Positions 55,385 to 64,000 of a stretch of DNA of 64,000 nt are shown here, one piece after another; positions within the stretch are counted from its first letter, which is position 1; each line of letters opens with the position of its first letter. Below the pieces are notes generated by a model that saw nothing but the letters and a program-made list of their open reading frames with translations, ran no database searches and was not told where the DNA came from. This DNA is from Elgaria multicarinata webbii (lineage: Eukaryota > Chordata > Lepidosauria > Squamata > Anguidae). The stretch spans positions 72,054,536 to 72,118,535 of the forward strand of contig NC_086176.1 in NCBI RefSeq assembly GCF_023053635.1, in the 5' to 3' direction. Made by a program: the position numbers and the translations under genes.

Positions 55385-55901
55385 TCAGCTCCCAGTGAGT
55401 AGCCATGGGTGAAGACAATTAGGAACAATTCTTGGATTAGGAACAAACTTTACTGGAGGTATAGCAAGGTTACATCTCAAGTCAAGATGGCTGCAAAACA
55501 GCTTCCTGGTCAGCTCTGCTTACCGCTAGTGTTATGTCACATAGAAACTGGTACAAGGAGAATGTACCCACTCCAACCCATGATGCATTATAGCACTGAG
55601 GATCAGAAATAGCTGTGTAACTACAACCCCCAAGCCCCAAGGGTGATTTTTAAAACTCCAGAGATGATGGCAACCCCTCACCTAGCCTAAGGAACTCAAG
55701 GAAGCTCCCCGACCATCATGAAATAAAGCTTAGTTGAGGTCCCTTGATGTGCTCTCTGTGAAGTTTTCACACAGGCCTAAGCCTTCCTCCCTAGTTTCCA
55801 AATGAGGCACTGGAGACCTTTGGGGAGGCATCCTAGACATCACTAATCCCGAATAAGATTATACCAAAAACAGGACCAAGAGAATTAAAAAATAATGACA
55901 C
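55385..55901 (-). other. LTR-like sequence abutting the PTGIS-like segment
   Basis: No coding content. On the minus strand CCAGTAAAGTTTGTTCC resembles the variant poly-A context of the 44453-45116 LTR. TTTATACTACA closes the stretch at the junction with PTGIS homology. The words CTTCCTGG, GGAGAATGTA and TAGCACTGA recur in the same order at 56722-56945, beyond the solo LTR. An old, interrupted LTR is possible but its ends are not defined. Confidence 0.35.
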
Positions 55902-55906
55902 CCACC

Positions 55907-56716
55907 TGTAAAGGAAGACTGAGTCAATCAGTCTTTCCCAAGGGGCTACTCCAGGGTTCCCCCCGGGTCCCCCCTCAATGCCCTGTACCACGTGACCGGT
56001 ATATCTCTGGAATAAAGGCACACAGACACTCAAGTAAACCAAGATAAAAGCTTTAATGCATAAAAACAAGGATTAAAGGAATACTTGGTTGGTAGCAGCT
56101 ACACAAATAGCAAATATAAGGAAAAGGAAGAGAAAGGGGAGAGGGGAAAAAATGAGGTAGATACGTGTCAGGCCAAACCACCCATAAGTCCATCTAAAGA
56201 GAAACAGGCAGCCTCTCCACTAGACTCCCTCCCTTCCCTCGCAACAAAACTTGCCTTTTGGAAAACCAGCCTCTGAAAACAATAACACTCTAACTTTCTC
56301 CTAAGCTCCCGGAGCGGGTAGCTTCAGACGTCCATCGCCTCCAGGCTGAAGACCTAGCCCAACTTAATCCAATCAGCCTTTTATCCCCATTCTCCCTAAT
56401 GAGGGTGCTTGATCTTTCTTCGCACACAAAGCCCAATTAACCCAGCCAGGAGATAGCTCCCAGGTGCGAGGCCTCTACCCGACCTCGGGAAGATTGACTC
56501 CCACCTTTTCCCACATTCCAAGTTGGGTCCTGGCGCCGACTGGCTCATAAGCAAGCTGACCAGATACCCCCCCCCCATAAACATATCAAACTACTCCTTA
56601 TCTACCCGTCACCACTATGGTTTACTACCTAGCAGGAAGGCATAGTTTACTACCTAACAGGAAAACAGATATAATTCAGAATTCAACTGCACTTTACAGG
56701 CCCCTAGTCCTTCACA
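55907..56716 (-). mobile_element. Solo LTR with perfect 5-bp target duplication
   Basis: An 810-bp block with TG...CA ends: on the minus strand it starts TGTGAAGGACTAGGGG and ends CTTCCTTTACA. The target duplication ccacc is identical at 55902-55906 and 56717-56721. On the minus strand a TATA box GATAAAAGG (about 56378-56386) and a poly-A signal ATTAAA (about 56052-56057) give a U3-R-U5 order. A 5-bp duplication is usual for many endogenous retroviruses and some Ty3/gypsy elements. There is no internal region, so it is a solo LTR left by recombination. The intact duplication suggests moderate to young age. Confidence 0.92.
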
Positions 56717-56721
56717 CCACC

Positions 56722-56945
56722 TACTTAATGCAAGGAGAAGCTAGTTGAAGGTTGTATGAGCCACATCTATTATTTCAAAGTTGCGAACTTCCAAGTGTCA
56801 TTTAAACAAGGGCTTTTATACAGAGCTCTCTCAGGCTGTGGCCACTCTCTCTTGAGGCCAAAAACAGGTGCTGCCCTTAACTACTTCCTGGTTATTACAT
56901 CAGCATCCTGAAGGAGAATGTATAATGTAGCACTGAATAGTGGCT
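56722..56945 (-). other. LTR- or promoter-like sequence with TATA box
   Basis: On the minus strand CTGTATAAAAGCCC (near 56813-56826) is a good TATA box. Related words occur in 55486-55620. It may be the 5' half of an older LTR that the solo LTR interrupts. Confidence 0.35.
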
Positions 56946-56974
56946 GCAAAGTGCTCCCTGTATAAGACAGAAGA

Positions 56975-58102
56975 AGTGCCGTTCTGGATCAGACTGAGGG
57001 TCTATCTAGTCCAGCACTCTGTTCACACAGTGGCCAACCAGCCGTCGGCCAGGGACCAACAAAGCAGGAAATGGTGCAACAGCACCCTCCCACCCATGTT
57101 GCCCAGCAACTCGTGCACACAAAATTACTGCCTCGAATACTGGAGTTAGCACACAACCATCAGGGCTAGTAGCCATTGATAGCCTTTCCCTCCAGTAATT
57201 TATCCAACCCCCTTTTAAAGCCATCCAAATTGGTGGCAATCACTACATCTTATGGTAATAAGTTCCATAATTTAACTATGCACTGTGTGACGAAGCACTT
57301 CCTTTTATTTTTCCTGAATCTTCATGGGATGACCCCAGGTTCTAGTATTTTGACAGAGGGAGAAAATGTCTACTGATCCACATTCTCCACATCATGCATA
57401 ATTTTGAACACTTCTGTCATGTGTCCCCTTAGCCTCCTTTTTTCCAAGCTAAGCAATCCCAGTTGATGCAACCTTCCCTCATAGGGGAGATGCTCCAGCC
57501 CCTTAATCATTTTAGTTGCCCTTTTCTGTACTTTTTCCAGCTCCATAATATCCTTTTTTAGGTGTGGTGACCAGAATTGTACACAGTATTCTAAGTGTGA
57601 TCACACCATAGATTTGTATAAAGGCAGTATGATACTCACAGTCTTATTCTCAATTCCTTTTCTTATGATGCCTAACATGGAGTTTGCCTTCTGTACAACA
57701 GCTGCACACTGGGGCCTTAGCTAGACCTAAGGATTAACTCAGGCAAATGGAGGGGTCATCCCTGCCTGCTCCTGGAATCCCCTGAGTGTCATATGGATGC
57801 ACAGGGATGATCCCGGGACAATCCCAGGATATAGGCCTGGTCTAGCCATGGCCCTGGTTGACATTTTCATCGAGCTGTCCATTACAATCCCACGATCTCT
57901 TTCTTGTTGGGTCACTGCCAGCTCAGATCTAATTAGGTTATACTTGAAGTTTGTTTGTTTTTTGCATCATGTTACAGTTGCTTACATTGAACCGCATCTG
58001 CCATTTGGATGCCCACTCTCCCAGCTTGGTGAGATCCCTTTGGAGCTCTTCACAATCTCTTCTTGTTTTAACAACCTTAAATAATCTGACATCATCAGAA
58101 AA
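56975..58102 (-). mobile_element. CR1 LINE, 3' part with reverse-transcriptase C-terminus
   Basis: The minus strand encodes FSDDVRLFKVVKTRRDCEEL, LTKLGEWASKWQMRFNVSNC and, after an inserted [64 protein letters not shown] and [20 protein letters not shown]. These are the CR1 ORF2 landmarks after the catalytic aspartates. The 3' UTR ends TCTGATCCAGAACGGC followed by CTTCTTCTG, the TTCTTATG-tail lineage. The frame is interrupted by the MITE (57713-57853) and by small frame changes. Inactive. Confidence 0.93.
57713..57853. repeat. MITE, family G relative, nested in CR1
   Basis: Starts GGCCTTAGCTAGACCTAAGG and ends GGCCTGGTCTAGCCATGGCC, so its ends are inverted repeats. CTGG flanks both sides (57709-57712, 57854-57857), and CR1 resumes with GTTGACATTTTCATCGAGC. 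The end sequence resembles the CpG-rich elements at 35237 and 42329 and the partial copy at 63959. Confidence 0.8.
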
Positions 58103-59066
<964 letters not shown>

Positions 59067-59104
59067 TCTCAGAACATTGGATTTCATCCACTGGACTTCA
59101 CACT

Positions 59105-59172
59105 GCAGGTATTTATTTATTTATTGCATTTCTGTACCGCCCAATAGCCGAAGCTCTCTGGGCAGTTCACAG
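59105..59172 (-). repeat. LINE tail fragment
   Basis: TTTATTTATTTATTGCATTT, CTGTACCGCCCAATAGCCGA and AGCTCTCTGGGCAGTTCACA are the reverse complement of the common LINE tail. Confidence 0.8.
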
Positions 59173-60128
59173 ACAAAGAAAACCATATCCTCCACATTTA
59201 GAACCAAGAACAGGTATTTAAGAAGAAACTTTCACAGAGAAGCGCATCATATATCATTACTTTTAATAGGGATGTATGAGAATTTCATTTCAGTTTTTTA
59301 AGAACTTTCAGCTTTCAGGAACTGTGACTAGGATCCACACAACCCAGCAATTCAAAATACAATTCAATAGGAATATTGTAGAGAAAATATTCTCTTTAAT
59401 TCTTCTGCCATAGTCTTGCCACTTTCTGTCAATATCTACCACAGAAAGCCACTGACTTTATCTTTGAGATTTGTGAAAGCTGTTCAGAGATCAACGTGTC
59501 ACCTGCTCTTCAGAAAAGTAGTTTGCATTGTGACATTCAGCTTCCAGGCAGCCGTTGACATTCAAGCTGGATGGCAGTGGAGGAAATACCATATACTTCA
59601 TCAAGGAGGACGGTGTCAAAAAAGTACACAAGCTTTCACAAGGGTAATGAAAGATGCTCTTTGCCCTTTGCTATATCTTCTTTCAAGTTTCAATTTCATC
59701 CCCTAACCCCTGAAACAGTAGTCTTGTGCAGAGCAGTGTCAGTTGGTTGTCAGATTTCTAAAATTCAGTATCTAAGAACTCTTCTTGTTTATTTTGTTCT
59801 TTTATTGATGTTGAAACCCTGCTTAAATTCACCTGACCCTCAGTTTTTGGTCAGTGCCAGCTCCGGGTCTGGGGGCGCCCTCAGGCCCTTCCCTTGGTGA
59901 GTCTCCCTTCTCAACCATCAGTGTTATTAGCTGATATTAACACTCAACTCATTCTCATCATTGCTACTGCTTGCTTGCTTGACAGTGAGCAACTAGGTAG
60001 TGGCATCTACTGCTCCACCTTCTCACTACCACTGTTGTCTGGGCCAGATCAAGAGGCAGGTGAAGAAGCAGATTGCAATGGTGAAGAGAAGGAGCATGTC
60101 CAGAGGGCTGTTGTCGGTGAGCCCCTGC
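59173..60128. other. No recognisable gene
   Basis: Short open frames near 59416-59900 have no domain signature. Confidence 0.4.
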
Positions 60129-60520
60129 TGGGTTGCGCAGGTTTTGGGCCTTGGATTCAGAAATCCAATCACAGAGGCCATTTTATAATGGAACTGCAAT
60201 TTTATTGCACAGCCCTAGGTCTCTGTAAGGAAGTAACAGCCTTCAACTCCCAGCATGCACTGCCTGGGGGTGCTACACTTACCGGAACCCAGGAATGGTG
60301 GGCACATGTGGCCTTGCCGCTGCCAGCATAATCAGCCACTCTCTGCTGCGAATGGCCACTCCCCGCCATGATCCAGAATACTCCAGTCTCTGGAGGGGTC
60401 ACCACACATTCTGCAGGCACCAAACACCCACCTGCTTCCCCCGAGAGCCAGAGTTCCATCATAAAATGGCTGCTGTGATTCAGATTTCCAAATCCGAGGC
60501 CTGAAGCTTGCACAGCCCTA
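60129..60520. repeat. Palindromic hAT-like element, family E
   Basis: The left end TGGGTTGCGCAGG with ATTCAGAAATCCAATCACAG mirrors the right end CTGTGATTCAGATTTCCAAA with TTGCACAGCCCTA. The arms are about 70 bases each. The TAGGGCTGTGCA end matches the element at 34367. No target duplication is visible. Confidence 0.7.
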
Positions 60521-60758
60521 GTTGTGGGTCTTTGGCAAGTCCCAAGCATGCCTATCCTTGATGCTGGCCTTGATCCTTGTAGTCATGACTTACCTTCAGT
60601 TTTAGAAGCTACAGATCTGTTGTAACCTTCCCTCATATGTTACTATTTATTGCTGTTGTTGCTGTGCTGCTATATGTTGTGATAGATTCCTATTGTCACC
60701 TTTTATGCTGTGTTTATATCGGTTCTCATTGTTTTCTGGTCGTTTTCTTTTTTATCAT

Positions 60759-60889
60759 GGCAGATCTACACTACTGCTTTATAGCAGTATTGAAGTGTAC
60801 TGAGAACTGTTGGGGCCCATTGACACATGCCATATACCGTTTGCGAACCATTTTCAAAGTGTTATATCCTGCTTGGTTTAGATCTGACC
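60759..60889. repeat. Family B MITE with 3-bp TSD
   Basis: Starts GGCAGATCTACACTACTGC and ends GGTTTAGATCTGACC, flanked by CAT on both sides (60756-60758, 60890-60892). Closest in sequence to the copy at 52489 (shared AACTGTTGGGGC). Confidence 0.85.
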
Positions 60890-60977
60890 CATGATTCTAT
60901 GTCTAAATGGTAGAAGCTACTTGGTGAGGGTTTGGCCATAAAATGCAGCCTCAAATAAATAATGAATAAGTATTGAG

Positions 60978-61640
60978 AGCCAGTGTAAGGCTCTGTAAGC
61001 CACTGGGAGTCAAGAGATCTGGGTCCTCACTAAGCCATGGAAGGTCACTGGATGACTTTGACTAGGGTGACCAACTGTCAGGATTTCCCCGGATTTGTCC
61101 TGGTTTTTGTTCTTTCCATGGTGTCAGGGGGGATTTTCTATAATTTTCAATAATGTCCTGGAATGACACACCTTCCTCTTTAAGGCTGCCATTAGCATGG
61201 CAGGAGGGAATGACATGCTTTCTTGAGGCACGTCATTCCCCCACCCCGAGCTCCAATTGAGGTCTTAAAGGGGAAAGTGGGTCATTCGTGGACATTATAG
61301 AAAAGGCCCCAATTGGAGTGGATGGTGGTGGTGCAGAATGAAATCCTTTCCCCTCCTCCACTCCAATCGGGTTCTTTAAGGTGGCGGGGGAATAACGTAC
61401 TTTCTGCAGGACTCAGAAAGCTGCTTCCCCCCACACACACACGGTGTCCTCTTTTTTGGTTTCCCAAATATGGTCACCCTAACTTTGACCCAGTCACAGA
61501 TTCTCAACCCAATCTACCTCACAGGGTTGTTGTTATGAGGATAAAATGGAGAGGAGAAGGAATATGTATGCCACCTTGGGTTCCTTGGAGGAGAAAAGAT
61601 GGGATATAAATGAAATAAAATGCAATAAATAAATAACTAA
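60978..61640 (+). repeat. Sauria-type SINE split by a hAT element
   Basis: The head GAGCCAGTGTAAGGC and AGAGATCTGGGTCCTCACT (60978-61062) is followed, after the insertion, by CAACCCAATCTACCTCACAG, GATAAAATGGAGAGGAGAAG and the tail ATAAATGAAATAAAATGC (61490-61640). Confidence 0.85.
61063..61481. mobile_element. Non-autonomous hAT element, family D, perfect 8-bp TSD
   Basis: 419 bp, beginning TAGGGTGACCAACTG and ending ATATGGTCACCCTA. ACTTTGAC is duplicated exactly at 61055-61062 and 61482-61489, inside a SINE. Subterminal sequence TTTCCCCGGATTTGTCCTGG resembles 3545-3575. No coding capacity. Confidence 0.93.
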
Positions 61641-61737
61641 AATACTTTGAGGAAAAGGTCTGTTCTGGAATATTAAAGTGTGAGGAGTTGTTGTTTTTAA
61701 TCTTTCAGCGTGGCATGCTTTATGAACAGTCCCTCAG

Positions 61738-61822
61738 GTTGCAATCCTGTAAGTAAGCCTCATTGGACTCAATAGGACGTATTTCTGATCAGGCATGTAA
61801 ATGATTGCACTGTAAGGCAAGG
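61738..61822 (+). repeat. Family F short palindromic repeat
   Basis: GGTTGCAATCCTGTAAGTAA, CTCATTGGACTCAATAGGAC and GATTGCACTGTAAGGC. Confidence 0.65.
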
Positions 61823-62446
61823 TTTCTATTCTATTCGGTCATTCAAAAAAGTCTACTCACAATCACCACCATCATCACTACTCGAGTGCCCACCACCTGT
61901 TAGCTTGTAGTATATCTTCTATAATTGTCCTTCCTTCATGCCAGTCTGCAGGGCTGCATATATCTTTCATCCATTCCCTCTTTCCTAGCTTCTCTTATGC
62001 AGTATTGAAGCACACCTATTCAGAACATGCCCGGCGCAGCTGCCAGATGTCAAGCAAATAATATTTGACAACAAAATTGGAGCTTACATTAGTGTCATGG
62101 CTTTCCAAACCCTCTTGCGCTGAAGAAGCCCCTTTTGTCTTCCCTTGTCGTTAGACAGCTAAGTAATACATCTGAAAAATGGTCCAGTGGGATGTCTTGC
62201 TATTCAGTTTCTTTTGAGTTTACCAAGCCTGTAAAAAAAAAACCTTGCATAAAATTAAAGGATGATAGCAATCTGTCATCCACTATTGGACAAAAGAATA
62301 TTTTTGTCTCAACCACTCTGGATTTCCATGACCATAATATAACGGCAAGGGGCCTACACGTGAATCAAGTGTTAAGGCTATAGAGAAGGAGAAAGTGGAA
62401 TTCAATATTGGGTAAGTTCTTGGCAGCCACATTCTAGTAGTGGATG
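61823..62446. other. No recognisable gene or repeat
   Basis: An 82-codon open frame at 62135-62383 has no signature I recognise. Confidence 0.4.
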
Positions 62447-62900
62447 GTAGGGGTGTGCAAAGTGGGACTGCCTTGAAATTCGATCCAGATATGATTCTCT
62501 GCCTTGATTGTGGAATGGCTCCCTTTACTCCACCTCTTCAGATTACCTGCCAGAGAACTGCCTGTTTTTGTATAACCGCTCTAGTCAATGGAAATTAATC
62601 AAAAGCTTACAGCGCCCTCATTTTTAAAGATAAAGAGATAAAATGTGGCACAGTGATAGCTCTTAAGGAGGGCTTTAGCCTTGCCAAGTTTGAAACAGAT
62701 CTGTTTGTGCTTTGAATTTTAGGATTTTAAAAAAATTGAAATTTAAAAAATGCTTACATCTGTGTAATTTTTAAAGATAAATAGATGAAAATTGATGTGG
62801 TGATAGCTTTTAAGGAGGCTTTAGGCATGCCAAGTTTGTAGTAGATCCATTCATGCCTTGTTTTTTTTTTTTTGTTTTTTTTAGGAAATTTTAAATTCCC
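62447..62900. repeat. Family E-like element with tandem internal duplication
   Basis: Begins TAGGGGTGTGCAAAGTGGG, similar to the end at 34367. Two units of about 140 bases follow: TTTTTAAAGATAAAGAGATA with GTGATAGCTCTTAAGGAGGG and CCTTGCCAAGTTTGAAAC, then TTTTTAAAGATAAATAGATG with GTGATAGCTTTTAAGGAGG and CATGCCAAGTTTGTAG. The right end is not defined. Confidence 0.55.
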
Positions 62901-62921
62901 CCCTCAAACCATTATCCCCCT

Positions 62922-62923
<2 letters not shown>

Positions 62924-62953
<30 letters not shown>
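62924..62953 (+). repeat. (AC)n microsatellite
   Basis: About fifteen units. Confidence 0.95.
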
Positions 62954-63263
62954 TTAATCCACCCCTGCACATTTATAGAGGGAGCTTTTATTCTTTTCTT
63001 TGCTGATGCATGGCTGGCTGCGGAATTCTGGGAGCAGTAGGGCTTTTTTCTCTCTAAACATATATAGGATTGGGCCTCAAAGGTCTTGTTACCAGTGGCT
63101 ACATCTTAGGAGATTTAATTCAATCTTTTAGAATGGTGACAAACTGTGTAAAATGGGACACCACCCAACAAAGTGGTTGGGGAAGGGGTGGGGCTAGGAG
63201 AAGGGGGAGTGGCCATCTGGGATCCCAGGCCTGAGGTTTCCCACCCCTGCCATAAAGTTATAT

Positions 63264-63265
63264 AG

Positions 63266-63319
<54 letters not shown>
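63264..63319 (+). repeat. Compound (GC)n(AC)n(AG)n microsatellite
   Basis: GCGCGCGCGC, then (AC)n of about 28 bases, then (AG)n of about 17. The GC-AC part is a strong Z-DNA-type alternating tract. Confidence 0.95.
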
Positions 63320-63743
63320 ATGTAACAGCAGGTTTCATGGAAGGATAAAGTTAGAGGGAGTGAATTAGCAGCCTCCACTGAATGTCTTATTGATGGATAA
63401 CTTCCCATTGCTCTATTTGAATGCTGATCATAAGCGAACTCTCCATTTCGTTCATTAGAAGGCCAAGCCTGATTCTTCAATCTCAATTTAGAGTCCTGAG
63501 AAAGTAATACACGGGCTCCAGACTGCCACAAATTGCACCCCCCCAAAAAAAAGAATGTTGTAAAAATATTGTTTGCAATTATCTTATGATAGCCTGGCCA
63601 TTTAAAAAATCCATAATGTTGCCTTTTATCCATTATGGCAATTGGCAAAAATAAAAAAATAAAAAATGCAGTGCTCATTCACTACACAAAACTGTGTACA
63701 CCCCAGTGTATGTCCATTTTCCTAACGTGGAGGTAGGAAATAT

Positions 63744-63873
63744 GGCCGGATCTACACCAAGCAGGATACAACACTTTAAAAACAGTTTGAAAACAGTATA
63801 TGTAATGTGTCCTGGGCCTGAACAGTTGTCAAAACCATTATAAACCGTTATAAACAGTAGTGTAGATCCTGCC
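63744..63873. repeat. Family B MITE with 3-bp TSD
   Basis: Starts GGCCGGATCTACACC and ends GTGTAGATCCTGCC, flanked by TAT on both sides (63741-63743, 63874-63876). Very close to the copy at 1211 at the other end of the window. Confidence 0.88.
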
Positions 63874-63958
63874 TATATCATTTCTTAAAGAAACCTTGAC
63901 ATCTTGTAGAATTATATAGGGATGACAGGGGTGTTAGAGCAGTATTAAACTGCTCTGA

Positions 63959-64000
63959 GGTCTTAGCTAGACCTAAGGTTTATCCCGGGATCGTCCCTGT
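63959..64000. repeat. Family G relative, cut by the window edge
   Basis: GGTCTTAGCTAGACCTAAGG and TTTATCCCGGGATCGTCC match the left end of the element at 57713. Confidence 0.7.

Noticed and set aside
63115-63678. 187-codon minus-strand open frame
   Set aside because: It crosses the compound microsatellite at 63264-63319, which encodes a run of Cys-Val and Leu-Ser, and has no homology.

Overview
This is vertebrate nuclear DNA, most likely from a squamate reptile (a lizard or snake). The identification rests on repeat content: tRNA-derived SINEs of the Sauria-SINE type, two lineages of CR1 LINE, several L2-like LINE 3' ends, many short hAT-type inverted-repeat elements, and long trinucleotide and tetranucleotide microsatellites. 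I see no multi-exon host gene. The window reads as an intergenic, or very large intronic, stretch built up by successive transposon insertions.

The only clear host coding homology is at 54716-55384 on the minus strand. About 220 continuous codons match the C-terminal part of prostacyclin synthase (PTGIS, CYP8A1), including the ExxR motif and the heme-cysteine loop. The segment has no introns although the family's gene has many, so I read it as a 5'-truncated retrocopy. It abuts LTR-like sequence, and a complete solo LTR with a perfect 5-bp target duplication (55907-56716) lies just beyond.

Layout. 1-6 kb: a hAT MITE, a 3-bp-TSD MITE, a palindromic array and a CR1 tail. 6-18 kb: a textbook tRNA-derived SINE (6141-6445), small MITEs and long stretches without recognisable features. 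18-20 kb: a CR1 copy split by two insertions, one with a long inverted repeat. 25-28 kb: a probable solo LTR, two hAT MITEs, a CR1 3' end and a SINE fragment. 29.6-31.3 kb: an internally deleted hAT transposon with transposase remnants, TIRs, a near-perfect 8-bp TSD and an internal 58-bp foldback. 31.7-33.1 kb: a CR1 reverse-transcriptase fragment split by a palindromic MITE. 34.3-36.1 kb: a CR1 copy split by a hAT element and by a CpG-rich DNA element. 36.7-37.8 kb: an L2 3' end with a 272-codon open frame. 44.4-45.1 kb: a probable LTR containing a MITE that contains a LINE tail. 47-49 kb: a repeat-poor island. 49-53 kb: two hAT MITEs each split by an L2-like LINE, one of which carries another MITE. 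57-58.1 kb: a CR1 reverse-transcriptase fragment. 58.9-64 kb: compound microsatellites, a SINE split by a hAT element, and more MITEs.

The nested insertions give a relative age order: CR1, SINE and LTR hosts are older, L2 tails and hAT/3-bp-TSD MITEs are younger. All family assignments come from reading the sequence and were not checked against a repeat library. I found no convincing new biological system. The most unusual objects are the intact-frame PTGIS retrocopy beside LTR sequence, the foldback inside the hAT element, and the CpG-rich DNA element family.
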